Shown here in pieces: positions 20,541 to 32,128 of a DNA stretch of 64,000 nt. Position numbers and translations under genes: made by a program. The notes under the pieces were generated by a model that was not told the DNA's origin, searched no databases, and saw nothing but the letters and a program-made list of their open reading frames with translations. Source of the DNA: Strongylocentrotus purpuratus (Eukaryota > Echinodermata > Echinoidea > Camarodonta > Strongylocentrotidae). The stretch spans positions 16,556,501 through 16,620,500 of the forward strand of contig NW_022145594.1 of assembly GCF_000002235.5 (NCBI RefSeq). The letters run 5' to 3'. The first letter of the stretch is position 1, and the number at the start of each line of letters is the position of its first letter.

Positions 20541-22740
20541 TCTTCTTTTAGGCAAGCCCCTGAGGAGCCCCTGAGGAAGATCTACCAGTTCCACAAAGCT
20601 GACGAACAGCAACTGAGAGATGCAGCAGCTGAATTTGCGACGAAATTCCTCCAATCAGATCCAGAAAGAAGATCAGTGGAGACAAACTTGTCCATCATTG
20701 TCAACTTCTTGAACAGGTGTTTGTCTGAGCTTATTCCTTCCAAAATGAGCAAAGGAAGGAGACATCTTCCTTGGATTACTCCTCCTTTGAAACGCCAGAT
20801 GAGAAAGAGAGATAGCCTATTCAAGAAGGCACACAGCCAGTCTTGCTCCACAGCTTGGACAGCCTACCGACAATTCAGGAACCAAGTTGCCAAGAATGTG
20901 CACAGAGCACGTTGTGAGTACGTCAACAACATCATCGGGGCAAGCCTTAAGGACAACCCGAAGTCTTTCTGGTCTTACATCAAAACATGTCGTTCTGAAA
21001 ACATTGGTATTCCTACCTTGCGTACTCCATCTAAACTATGCGCTTCAGCATTAGACAAGGCAGAGACACTGAACGACTACTTCCAGTCTGTCTTTACTCC
21101 TCACCAGCTCCACCCTCTTGTACAGAAAGGACCTTCTCCTTTTCCAAGTATTGGTCACCTGCATGTTCACAGGACCAGTGTCGAGAAACGCCTCCAACAA
21201 CTGGACCCTTCAAAGGCCAGCGGACCTGATGAACTTCCACCCAAGCTCCTAAAGCTGGTAGCTCGCGAGATTGCTTCTCCACTGTCCTTCCTGTTTCAAC
21301 AAAGCTACAACAGTGGCATCGTTTCAGCCCAATGGAAAGAAGCACTGGTTACCCCTATACACAAGTCGGGAGAAAAGTGTGACCCCTCCAACTACAGACC
21401 GATCTCACTTACCTGCGTTTGCTGCAAAGTCATGGAACACATCATCCTGAGCCATGTGTCGAAGCATGTTGCAGTGAATAATATCCTCACTGATGCACAG
21501 CATGGCTTCCGACGAGGGTTGTCAACAACCACTCAATTGACAACAGCCGTCCACGACTGGTCCTTCATCCTACAGCAGCGTAGCCAAGCTGATATAATCT
21601 TCTTGGACTTCAAGAAGGCATTTGATCGAGTACCACACCTTCTCCTCTCAACCAAACTTCAGTACTATGGAATAAGTGGTGACTCACTCCAGTGGATAAT
21701 GTCTCTCCTCACTGATAGACAACAGGCAGTCGTAGTTGATGGATCCAAATCAACATGGAGGGATGTAACATCTGGAGTCCCCCAGGGATCCGTCATCGGC
21801 CCTACCCTCTTCCTGTTGTATATCAACGATATCCAAGACAACATCCATTCCACAATGCGTCTCTTCGCAGATGACAGCACCCTCTATCGTGAGATTCGAT
21901 GCCCTGAGGACTATCAAATCCTAAAGGACGATCTCCAACAGCTGTCCAGGTGGCCTTCAAACTGGATGATGGACTTCAACGTGAAAAAGTGCGCTATCCT
22001 CACCATCACACGGAAGCGTACTCCTAGCATCCGAGAATACCACCTGTCAAATGGACTGATTCCGAGAGTGAAAGAGTACAAGTACCTTGGAGTAACGGTC
22101 GCTGCTGATCTCCGTTGGAACAAGCACTGCCAATCCATCCGGCATAAAGCAAGCCGTCTTCTTCGCAGGACTCTCTCACCCCGTACCAGGGATGTAAAGT
22201 CCAGGGCCTACACAGCCTTAGTGCGCCCCCAATTGGAGTATGCCTCGGAGGCTTGGAACCCACACAGCGTCACGGTCACACAAATGCTAGAGCAAGTACA
22301 AAGAACAGCGGCTCGCTTTGTGTACCGTGACTACAGATACACCACATCACCATCAGCTCTTGTGGTAGCTCTAGGGTGGGACACGCTTCACACACGTCGA
22401 ATTCTCGACCAATGCACCCTTCTCTACAAGATCCATCACCGACTTGTCTCCATACCTGCACCAACTATTGTGATCCCTGCTACATACTTCGGAAGACATG
22501 ACCACAACCTAAAGTATGTAATTCCTGTTGCAACTATCGACTCATTCAAGTTCTCATACTACCCAAGAGCAATAAGGATCTGGAACCATCTACCAGGCTT
22601 AGCAGTCAATGCAACAGGAATAACCAACTTCAAGGAGGCTGCTCTACCCTCCATCAGAATGATGCAGCCCCCTGTTGGTTCTCACATCGTATAAGCTTAC
22701 TAGCTTGGTTTTTACTTGCACTGGACTTAGCATATTTTAC
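20541..22740 (+). mobile_element. 5'-truncated CR1/L2-like LINE with intact RT frame
   Basis: The reading frame is open from 20541 (after an in-frame TAG) to the stop at 22694, about 717 codons. The endonuclease is missing, but the rest is unbroken. RT motifs in order are ASGPDELPPKLL, ALVTPIHKSGEK, NYRPISLTCVCCKVMEHI, AQHGFRRGLST, FLDFKKAFDRVPHLLL, SGVPQGSVIGPTLFLLYIND, the catalytic RLFADDSTLY (FADD variant, D-D kept), and YLGVTV. The conserved C-terminal WNPHS, VQRTAARFV and RIWNHLP follow. A copy this long without stops is young. It cannot make endonuclease itself. Confidence 0.9.
20676..22694 (+). CDS. Reverse transcriptase ORF (truncated ORF2)
   Basis: From the first ATG-like start this gives 672 residues covering the connector, RT fingers-palm-thumb and the C-terminal region. 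The true ORF2 start has been lost with the 5' end, so this is a fragment of a protein normally near 900-1000 residues. The palm aspartates are intact (LDFKKAFD and FADD). Its codons are more GC-rich than the surrounding DNA. Confidence 0.85.
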   Translation: METNLSIIVNFLNRCLSELIPSKMSKGRRHLPWITPPLKRQMRKRDSLFKKAHSQSCSTAWTAYRQFRNQVAKNVHRARCEYVNNIIGASLKDNPKSFWSYIKTCRSENIGIPTLRTPSKLCASALDKAETLNDYFQSVFTPHQLHPLVQKGPSPFPSIGHLHVHRTSVEKRLQQLDPSKASGPDELPPKLLKLVAREIASPLSFLFQQSYNSGIVSAQWKEALVTPIHKSGEKCDPSNYRPISLTCVCCKVMEHIILSHVSKHVAVNNILTDAQHGFRRGLSTTTQLTTAVHDWSFILQQRSQADIIFLDFKKAFDRVPHLLLSTKLQYYGISGDSLQWIMSLLTDRQQAVVVDGSKSTWRDVTSGVPQGSVIGPTLFLLYINDIQDNIHSTMRLFADDSTLYREIRCPEDYQILKDDLQQLSRWPSNWMMDFNVKKCAILTITRKRTPSIREYHLSNGLIPRVKEYKYLGVTVAADLRWNKHCQSIRHKASRLLRRTLSPRTRDVKSRAYTALVRPQLEYASEAWNPHSVTVTQMLEQVQRTAARFVYRDYRYTTSPSALVVALGWDTLHTRRILDQCTLLYKIHHRLVSIPAPTIVIPATYFGRHDHNLKYVIPVATIDSFKFSYYPRAIRIWNHLPGLAVNATGITNFKEAALPSIRMMQPPVGSHIV

Positions 22741-22908
22741 TGTTAAATGACAAGTGCTCTGTCCACACACCATTCCAGCAATTCATGACACTCCTTGTAG
22801 TCATTCGTCTCACCTACCATCCCAGTATAGCTTCCTGAGTGAGCTGCCAAAGGGATTACCCAACCAAGTACCAAGTACCAAGCAACAGCGTCTCGAAAAT
22901 CCGCTATA

Positions 22909-23024
22909 AAAGTAGTTTCTACAACTAGCAATGATAGTTTTTTAAGGTGGTTTTAAGGTGACATATAAAGTAGTTTCTACGACTAGCAATGATAGTTTTT
23001 TAAGGTGGTTTTAAGGTGACATAT
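22909..23024. repeat. 58-bp tandem duplication, 2 copies
   Basis: AAAGTAGTTTCTAC..CTAGCAATGATAG..TTTTAAGGTGACATAT occurs twice, starting at 22909 and 22967, with essentially one mismatch. The region 22741-22908 holds no recognised feature. Confidence 0.85.
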
Positions 23025-23879
23025 GCGTACGATAAAGTACAATAGTGCAAGGAAAAATTTACCCGGTAAGAAATTGCTCAACGTCGGGAAACAAATGATT
23101 AACCGACAATTATTTGCACGTATGGGAATGGTCCGGTAACACAGTTAAAATTAACCAAGTATTCCCTCACATTTATCCAGTTAAAAGCATTTTTGATCAT
23201 CACAAGTACATCAACATGAAAGTAACAATTCCCAATTAACAAATTTACGTGAAAGTCACATCAATATGAAGGTATCGACTTGAACAGATTTACGTTCTTC
23301 AAACACTTGACATTTACGTGATTGTTTTAACACGTATCTTGCACTAGGTCATAAAACACGTACACCAAATCACACAATTGTCACTGGAATATCATCATTA
23401 TAATAACGTGATTATCCCTACCTTGGAGACAATGGTTTGTTAACCTAATACTACCATTTTTGTTTGGTTATGAAATAACATCTACATAAACGAATTATCA
23501 CATTCTTTAGAAGTTTTAGAATCGCGTCACAGAAACACGTGAAGCATTAATGATATTTTTAGTCAAAATATCTGCGTGAAATTCCCGTGAATGTTAAGAG
23601 GCTGACTTGAGATGAATCATGTTCTTCATTCACGTGAAATTTACGTCGAAGAGGAAGTATGTTACTGTAACCCGCGTTCAACCCAATAATAGGGGGTTTT
23701 CGTTTGTCACGTTGACATAGTCGACGTCTAATATGTGACGTCATTTCCGCGATCTGCGCATGCGTCGGGTCGTCTGGCGTCGTCAGGCCACATTTGCGAA
23801 CCCGTTCATCGATGATTTGAGGTTCGTCAGAAAACTAGTGACCCGTCGTCAAAATGACGTCATCTTGCTACATCGCAGC

Positions 23880-25400
23880 GTAAATCAGAAAGTAAAAACA
23901 GAAAGAGAAATTGATAGAATGATTAAAAAACAAAGAATAACATAAGGAAAGACAGAAAAAAAGTGTGATAGAATGATAAAAACAAAGAATAACATAAGAG
24001 AAGATGATAGAAGGAAAAAACAAAGGCTAACATAAGGGAAGACAGAAAGAGAAGGTGAAAGAAGGGAAAAAACAAAGAATAACATAAGGAAAGACTGAAG
24101 AGAAAGTGTAAGAAGGAAAAAACAAAGAATAACATAAGGAAAGGCAGAAAGAGAAGGTGACAGAAGGAAAAAACAAAAAATAACATAAGCAAAGACAGAA
24201 AGAGAAGGTAAAAGAAGGAAAAAACAAAGAATAACATAAGAAAAGACAGAAAGAGAAGGTGAAAGAAGGAAAAAAAACAAAGAATAACATAAGGAAAGAC
24301 AGAAAGAGAAGGTGAAAGAAGGGAAAAACAAAGAATAACATAAGGAAAGACAGGAAGAGAAAGTGAAGGAAGGAAAAAACAAAGAATAACATAAGGAAAG
24401 ACAGAAAGAAAAGGTGAAAGAAGGAAAAAACAAAGAATAACATAAGGAAAGACAGAAAGAGAAGGTGACAGAAGGAAAAAACAAAGAATAACATTAGAGA
24501 AGATGAAAGAAGGAAGAAACGAAAAATAACATAAGGAAAGACAGAAAGAGAAGATGAAAGAAGGAAAAAACAAAGAATAACATAAGGAAAGACAGAAAGA
24601 GAAGGTGAAAGAAGGAAAAAAACAAAGAATAACATAAGGAAAGACAGAAAGAGAAGGTGAAAGAAGGAAAAAAACAAAGAATAACATAAGGAAAGACAGA
24701 AAGAGAAGGTGAAAGAAGGGAAAAAACAAAGAATAACATAAGGAAAGACTGAAGAGAAAGTGAAAGAAGGAAAAAAACAAAGAATAACATAAGGAAAGAC
24801 AGAAAGAGAAGGTGAAAGAAGGAAAAAACAAAGAAAAACATAAGGAAAGACAGAAAGAGAAGGTGAAAGAAGGGAAAAAAAACAAAGAATAACATAAGGA
24901 AAGACAGAAAGAGAAGGTGAAAGAAGGAAAAAAACAAAGAATAACATAAGGAAAGACAGAAAGAGAAGGTGAAAGAAGGGAAAAAACAAAGAATAACATA
25001 AGGAAAGACTGAAGAGAAAGTGAAAGAAGGAAAAAACAAAGAATAACATAAGGAAAGACAGAAAGAGAAGGTGAAAGAAGGAAAAATCAAAGAATAACGT
25101 AAGGAAATACAAAAAGAGAAAGTGATAGAATGATAAAAACAAAGAATAACTTAGGAGAAGATGATAAAAGGAAGAAACAAAGAATAATATGAGGAAAGAT
25201 AGAAAGAAAAATGATAGAATGATAACAACAACAATAACATTAGGAAAGACAGAAAGAGAAAATGATAAAGAATAGACAATGGAAAGATAGAAGAGAAGAT
25301 GGAAGAAGGAAAAACAAAGAATATCATAAGAAAAATAGAGAGAGTATAATAGAATAATAAACGAAGAACAAAATAAGAAGTGAAAGAAGGAGAAAATGAA
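23880..25400 (+). repeat. About 50-bp purine-rich tandem repeat (left arm)
   Basis: The unit is GGAAAGACAGAAAGAGAAGG, TGAAAGAAGGAAAAAACAAA, then GAATAACATAA. Roughly 25 copies are homogeneous in the centre and degenerate toward both edges, as expected from unequal crossing-over. The strand is almost all purine, so reverse-strand ORFs of up to 371 residues appear without meaning. Confidence 0.95.
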
Positions 25401-25999
25401 TAAGCGCGTGCGGGGCCATTACGTCATCGTGTAGAGAACGTGTGTCAACTTAAAACGAAAAGGGTTATAAGGTAGTGAACAGGACGGGTGTCTGACGTCA
25501 ATTTGCATCGTTAGAGGACGTGAACGCCGTCCTGGTCCACACAAACGAAAAGCCCCTAATTACGCAAATGTTACTCAATAAATGAACCAAAATAATGACG
25601 TTCTCATCCCGTTTTCTGAACATCGTGTTTTCGATCCTCCATAATCACGTCCAGGCGCGCCGGAAGCAGTTTGGAATTAGAGGGTGGGGGTGCATAAATC
25701 CCAGCATAAAAAGCTAGTTGCAGCTGGTCCAGTTGATGAACCAGTTAATGTCAACTGGTTACCCTAGAAATTGAAATGGGCTAAATGATCCAGTTGATCC
25801 AGGCCAGTTACAAGTCAACTGGTCTAGCTGAGCCATTAGAACCATTTGGTAAAACTTCCAACCAGTTGAACGGCAACAACACTTCAATACTGGTTCGTCT
25901 GTATTTCCAATGTTAAGGCATTGGTAATAAGTAGACTTAAATGATTTAATTAATTGAAATTTGTTCATATACTTGTTTTTTATTGAAATTATTTTAGTT

Positions 26000-26470
26000 C
26001 ATTAATATTAACTGTGAAACCATCGAGACACCCAAGAATAACTCATTTTTCACACTTAAACAAATCACAGATTCACACCTAAGATCAATAATCAGTTTGA
26101 GTCACGAGATTATCACCACAAAACTTATGGTAACTTTGAACACCATTTAAAAAGGTGTTTTCAGACACATAAGAATTACACATTTTTCATACCTGGAAAT
26201 CACGGATGCACAGCTTATATTAATTATCCTTTTGAGTCACGAGATCATCACCGCGGAACTTATGGCAACTTTGACTACCATTTAAAAAGGTGTTTTAAGA
26301 CACCTAATAATTACTAATTGTACACACCTAAATATCACGGATTCACAGCTTAGATTAGTAATCAGTTTTGGTCACGCGATCATCACCAAGAAAGTTATGG
26401 TAACTTTGAAACCATTTAAAAGAGGTGTGTAAGACACCTCAGAATTGGTAGAACAATAAAACGATTAGCC
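26000..26470. repeat. 135-bp tandem repeat, 3+ copies
   Basis: GTCACGAGATYATCACC begins copies at 26101, 26236 and 26371 (as GTCACGCG), followed each time by TATGG(T/C)AACTTTGA and CCATTTAAAA.AGGTGT. A degraded fourth start lies near 26479. The array sits in the spacer of the giant foldback. Confidence 0.85.
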
Positions 26471-26899
26471 GGTGTAAGTAACGTGATTATTACCATCAAC
26501 CTTGGATAACCTGTGAAATCAATCGATAAAGGTGCTTAAAAGACCAAATAGTTACTTATTTATCCCCACCATCGGTTAACGGTTAAAAAAATCGTTGCTT
26601 GGTCAAGTGGTTATTTGGTCATAAACACTTGATTTAAATAGGCAGACAGCCGATATACATAAACGTGACCTCACGGGAAGTTAGTCGGCGATTTAAACCA
26701 CCCCTCTGAGCGGACTAAAGTTAGGCCCAACTATGACGTATTAAACCTGGCCTAACTTTAGTCCACCTTCGGGAATACCGAAAAAGTTAGTCCATCGTTT
26801 AACCTAGGTTTAATCCGTGGACAAAAGTTAGTCCGTTTTCGAGAATGCCACCCTTTTGTTTTAAGTCGACGCCCGTGCTTTGCGCGATGACGTTATAAC

Positions 26900-27610
26900 C
26901 CCTCGCACGTTTATTCAACTTCTGTTTTTTTTTTATGGTTATGTTGATCTTCGTGTTTTCTATCTATCATCTTCTTTTATATCTTTCCATTATCTTTTCT
27001 TTATTGTTTTCTGTCTTTCTGTGTTTTCTTATGTTATTCTTTATTTAGTGCTCATATTCTCATGTTATTCTTTGTTTTTTTTCCATCTATCACATTTGCT
27101 TATGTAATTATTTGTTTTTATCGTTCTATCATTTTGTTCATACCATTCGTTATGTTATTCTTTGTTTTTTCATCTTTCATCTTCTCTTCTATGTTTCCAT
27201 TATCTATTTTTTATCGTTTTTGTTCTGTCTTTCCTTATGTTATTCATTGTTTTTATTATTATTTTCTTTTTCCTTCTATCATCTTCTCTTATGTCATTCT
27301 TTGTTTTAATCATTATTTAACTTTCTCTCTCTGTCTTTTCTAATGGTATTCTTTGTTTCATCCTTCTATCACTTTGTCTTTCTGTCTTTTTTTATGTTAT
27401 TCTTTGTTTCTTCTTTCTATCTCTTTTCTTATATAATTCTTTGTTTTTATCATTCTATCACTTTGTCTTTCTGTCTTTCATTATGTTACTCTTTGTTTCT
27501 TCCTTCTATCACCTTATAATATGTTATTCTTTGTTTCTTCCTTCTATTACCTTCTCTTAGGTTATTTTTTCTTTTTATAATTCTATCCCTTTCTCTTTCT
27601 GTTTTTCCTT
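26900..27610 (+). repeat. Pyrimidine-rich degenerate repeat (right arm)
   Basis: Degenerate units of TTATGTTATTCTTTGTTT..CTTCTATCA..CTTTCTGTCTTTC, the complement of the left-arm unit. It is shorter and more diverged than the left arm. Confidence 0.85.
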
Positions 27611-27807
27611 TCTGATTTACGATATTTACGATATAGCAAGATGACGTCATTTCGATGACGGGGTACGAATTTTCTGACGGACCTCAAATCGTGGATGAAC
27701 GCGTTCTCAAATTTGGCCTGACGAGGTGAGACTACCCGAGGCATGCGCAAATCGCCGAAATGACGTCACATCATAAAACTGAAACGACGTCATTAGCATG
27801 TATATTC

Positions 27808-28239
27808 TACGGAAGCGTTAAAGTGCCATTCTACTTGAGGACATGACGAGATATTTCATCTTGTCAAGTCGACTTAATATCCATATCATGTCGACATGTA
27901 AAGATATTTAACCTACCATGTCGACTTGTCAACTTTTATTAGTCGACATGGCGAAATAAATTATCTTGCCAAGTCGACTTCACAAAAAGTTCATGTCGTC
28001 ATGGCGACATAAGTTATCTTACCAAGTCGACTTCTAAAACATACATGTCGTCATGGCGACATATATTATCTTACCAAGTCGACTACCCAAAAAGTAATGT
28101 CGACATGGCGAAATAAATTATCTTGCCAAGTCGACTTCACAAAAAGTTCATGTGGATATTATGTGGATATTAAGTCGACTTGACAAGATGAAATATCTCG
28201 TCTTGTCGTCAAGTAGAATGGCACTTTAACGCTTCCGTA
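27808..28239. mobile_element. Foldback element with 75-bp arms and ATATTC TSD
   Basis: The left arm starts TACGGAAGCGTTAAAGTGCC, and the right arm is its inverted copy over about 75 bases with few mismatches. ATATTC flanks both sides (27802-27807 and 28240-28245), a likely 6-bp target duplication. The middle consists of four units of about 52 bp containing CATGTCG(A/T)CATGGCGA and CCAAGTCGACTT. Confidence 0.8.
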
Positions 28240-28734
28240 ATATTCATAACCTCTTTGTAGATGTGCCCTATCAGAGGCTACCGTTTTGTGGTCATTCTAC
28301 GCAGACTTGCGGCGAACAAATGCTGAAAGCAATGAGATCAAAAAAAAGGTAGGAATTCGCAATGTTAGTCTTTCGATGTCTTTGTTCTGTCGAGTAGGCC
28401 GGTATAATGTGCTTGAAGTGTGGGCAGAAAACCCTACCTTATTGTTAGTCTACATATTATAGCCGTAGATATAGATTGTAATTGTATTGTTTGTGATAAC
28501 GGTGATACAGGTATTAAAGATTGTATATGCAAGTGTTCGTATTCATTTGGTGGGTGAAAAGTTGAATTCTACGCCGTTCTGTGCGTAATTGCAGTGCTGA
28601 ATTTGGTGTATTCATCGTTAACCTGTGACAAATTTAGATGGCTTTCTTGATGATATTGCATACAACATTTCTGTTTTTTTGATAAGCACTGATTCTTGTC
28701 CTTACCTTTGACTTTTTGACTATTTCAGTAACGC

Positions 28735-29072
28735 AACAAGTCCAGCCCGTGTATAGTCTTTTTTTATTATTTGTCAGTATCTCCGTCGATGGTCCTTGGT
28801 CGTTGGCTTTTTAAACAAATAGCCTGGACTATGTCTTACTATTTGGTCGATGGTCGTTTGCTTCTTTTATCCAATAGTATTTGATCGACGGCCGTTGATC
28901 GTTGGTCTCTATTTTTAATTCTTGTCAGAATGTTTGTCGATGGTCGTTGGTAGTTGGCTTATAATGCTATTTCTTATATTTGTTAGACTTTTGGTTCTAA
29001 TTTTGTCGATGGTCGTTGGTAGTTGGCTTATAATGCTATTTCTTATATTTGTTAGACTTTTGGTTCTAATTT
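28735..29072 (+). repeat. GTCGATGGTCGTTGG repeats with 69-bp duplication
   Basis: Degenerate copies of TCGATGGTCGTTGG run from 28784. A perfect 69-bp unit is repeated at 28933 and 29002. Because 69 is a multiple of three, the forward ORF contains a duplicated hydrophobic 23-residue segment; nothing else supports a protein. Confidence 0.75.
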
Positions 29073-29412
29073 TGCCGCCCCCCCCCCATAAAGCCGTGGT
29101 AGGGTATTCTGCAATTGTTCCGAAGTGTGTTGATCATGTAAAATCAAATACTAAACCAACGTCTGGTACGGACGTATAAAAGCAGCAGCTGCCCTTATGT
29201 GGTGTTGAGAGCTAATGCTCACTTCTAGTGTACATACACACGAACATCTATGCTGTCTGATAATATTACGCAGGCATTGTACTGTCTGTAGAGTACACAA
29301 AATGCTCCAAATACCTACTTTCTTGAAAATCATTGTTTGCTTCCTTTTAGTACACATCTCCTCGATATAATTTTGAATTGTATCTAAATTAATCATGAAT
29401 AAATGATAGTAT

Positions 29413-29810
29413 TTAAAGGTAAAGACCAGTACTGGAAACGCCCCCAATTTCAAAAAAATGAAATGGAAGCTCTTATTACCCATCATGTGAAAGAATATGT
29501 TTTGAATATTACATGGCGATAAAAAATTTGACGGGAAACCGCCTACTAATTGATTTATTTGGTAAATTAGTATATCTCTTGCCTGTTGAGAGATACAAAT
29601 GCACGTGTCGCGCACGTGTGTGTAGTCCCATATACATCTTCCTGTGTACAGTGCTTCTAACTTTATGAAGACTTGGCCAAATTTCTTATAATTTTGATGA
29701 TTCCAGAACCTTGCAGTACATCTATGTTAGATGATCAACCTTTTCTGATCGATTTCACAACGTTTCTTTTGCTATGCAATTGCATGACCATAACTGGTCT
29801 TTAGCTTTAA
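29413..29810 (+). mobile_element. TTAA MITE, family B, copy 1
   Basis: TTAA, then AGGTAAAGACCAGTACTGG at the left, and AACTGGTCTTTAGCTTTAA at the right, form terminal inverted repeats of about 17 bases ending in TTAA. It has no coding capacity. Confidence 0.8.
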
Positions 29811-30220
29811 ATGAGGGATTTGCTTTAAACAATGTATCGAAGAAATTATCTTGTACTACATGCTGCCCTTTCAAACTGCAGAAACTGATGGACATGCCAT
29901 GCCTTCACTTGCTTCACACAACTTAAGAATTTACCCGTGTATATCATGATAGTGATGAACGCATACTCGCAGCTAAGTGGTACTAAAGCTCTCATTCAGA
30001 TAAATTCGTGAAAAATGAAGGAGCAGTGGCATGGAGGTACAATATGGATACTGGGGGCTTACATGGATATGGCATAAAAGGTGATTCCATATGGATATGT
30101 GCAATGTCAACATTACTGATAAAGGCCGGTAGAGATGTGTTATTACTCCATCTGGAAACGTTGATGATTATACACATGATGTCTGCATTGAGGTTCATGG
30201 TGAGGAATGGCCTCTTTCAT

Positions 30221-30267
<47 letters not shown>

Positions 30268-30978
30268 TCATTTTTTCAAAATATGATTATAACTGCCTGT
30301 GAATTATTCATTTCAAAGTGTTCTTTATCTCACACAAACTTATCAGCCAGTTGATCGGCTATGTTGAGGGGGACATGTGGAGGATTAAAAACCATCAGCA
30401 TAATAAAAGTGTGGTAAAGTAACTGCTTTTTACAAAGGTTTCAGAATGGATTCATTCCAAAAAGCACTTAGCCTTCCAAAAAAATAAACCATCATATTTA
30501 TTTATTTTGCATTTATTTCCTTTCGGAGTGTACTATGAATTATAATGAACATGGTAATTCAGACGACACTGAACCACAAATCAATGTAACAATACGTTTA
30601 ACTTAATGATTAAGTTATCGTTTAAATAACTGTGGAACCACTCCCGTGACTTTTGACTTAACCCAGTGAGAGAGCCCCCCCCCCCCCTACTCAGTGTTAT
30701 TTGGGGTACGCATATGTGTGTTCCCAGCAACCCCCTCCCCCCCCCCCCTTCAGCATTTTAAGTCTGGTGTGTAAAGTCAATACGGGTAGATCTTTTTCTT
30801 TGTTAGGAGCCGGAGATTTTGGAAACACGCATGCGGTTCCTCAGTTCCCGGATTGGGGGTCGTTAGGGAAAGCACTTAGTTTACCTAAAACAATTTCAGA
30901 ATACACCATATCAAAGGCTTTTTGTAATTAAATTGAAAGAACTCCTGTCTACATTCCTTGGTCAAGATACATCAGCTA
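29811..30978. other. Gene-free stretch with microsatellites
   Basis: Contains (TA)n at 30224-30265 and two poly(C) runs near 30678 and 30740. No ORF has a recognisable domain. Confidence 0.5.
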
Positions 30979-30979
30979 T

Positions 30980-31343
30980 AAATAATTTTTAGTGAGATTC
31001 ATGGCCCTACGTGTTATCAGTGTCTGTGATATGGTGTAATATTGAAGCCCCTAAAAGATTGCGCTTCAAAATGATCATGAAGTGCCTCAAAAACGTAAAA
31101 ATCCATGAGTGACTGGTTTTACCCAATTTTCCCCAATAGACTGTAGTGTTATAAAAACCGTTGGGAAAGCGGATTTTGGAAGTTCGAATTCGAATTGGAA
31201 ATATCTTGAAAATCAGACTGGCAATTGGCTTGTTAACGTCATGAGATTCGTGACTGACCTAAATGTATATAATTGTGATTGCAGCACAAGCTAAATCCAG
31301 GATATTGTTTAGAATCTGATACAAAGAAAACCGATCCCTTTAA
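30980..31343 (+). mobile_element. TTAA MITE, family A, copy 2
   Basis: It aligns with copy 1 from GGCCCTACGTGTTATCAGTG through TGATATGGTGTAATATTGAA to the end CGATCCCTTTAA. The left end is diverged or lost, so its start is approximate. Confidence 0.75.
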
Positions 31344-31731
31344 CGTTGTACTTGTATATAGAATGATTCGCTTTAGAACCAGACTTATGGCATTGAACGA
31401 CTCATTCTAGTAGTTGAGAAATATAATGGCAAGATTCATTTTGTCAACTTTTTTCAGTACCAGTATTATTTTACAAATTGTCCACCTATTGAGCACTTTG
31501 TCTTCACGGATCGACCTATTTATGATATATGTTAAACCATTCACAATATCTGGGCCACTTTATTCCAGAATATAATAAATGATTCCGTCAATACCCATGA
31601 CATCTAACTTAATTGCAGTTGTTATACGAAGGTGATAACTCCAATGTATCTGTACTGTCATAACATCGTTCAACATCAATAACTACACCATTATTCACAA
31701 TAAAACACCGTTGGCCACATTTGCAAAAATG

Positions 31732-32128
31732 TTAAAGGTAAAGACCAGTATTGGAAACGCCCCAATTTCAAAAAAATGAAATGGAAGCTCTTATTACCAA
31801 TCATGTAAAAGAATGTGTTTTGAATATTACATGACGATAAAAGTTTTGACGGGAAACCGCCTACTAATTGATATATTTGGTAAATTAGTATATCTATATA
31901 CTGTTGAGAGATACAAATGCACGTGTCGTGCACGTGTGTGTAGTCCCATATACATCTTTCTGTGTACAGTGCTTCTAACTTTATGAACACTTGGCCAAAT
32001 TTCTTATAATTTTGATGATTCCAGAACCTTGCAGTACATCTATGCTAGATGATCAACCTTTTCTGATCGATTTCACAACGTTTTTTTCACTATGCAATTA
32101 CATGATCATAACTGGTCTTTAGCTTTAA
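31732..32128 (+). mobile_element. TTAA MITE, family B, copy 2
   Basis: Highly similar to copy 1 over its full length, with the same orientation and the same TTAA-ended inverted termini. It lies about 390 bases after a family A copy. Confidence 0.85.

Larger units (their letters stand above)
23731..27778. mobile_element. Giant foldback element with purine/pyrimidine repeat arms
   Basis: The outer 155 bases (23731-23885 and 27625-27778) are inverted copies: ATGTGACGTCATTTC, GCGCATGCG, GTTCATC..GATTTGAGG, and ATGACGTCATCTTGCTA. Inside the left end lie about 1.5 kb of GA-rich tandem repeats. Inside the right end lie about 0.7 kb of their CT-rich complement. Both arms close again with a CpG segment near TGAATAAGCGCGTGCGGGG (25397) and its inverse (26880). 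The spacer is about 1.45 kb. No coding sequence is present. Confidence 0.8.

Noticed and set aside
21038..22464. Other-frame ORFs within the RT region
   Set aside because: Shadows of the intact RT frame.
23885..25142. Overlapping minus-strand ORFs of up to 371 residues rich in Phe, Leu and Ser
   Set aside because: They are translations of the purine-rich tandem repeat. Several frames are open at once and shift between units, with no start context or domain.
23880..25400. CRISPR-like regular repeats
   Set aside because: Units abut with no unique spacers, the DNA is clearly animal, and there are no cas genes. It is a satellite-type array.
29151..31990. Similar minus-strand ORFs at 29.2-29.6 and 31.7-32.0 kb suggesting a gene family
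   Set aside because: Both lie over copies of the family B MITE, so the similarity is repeat-derived.
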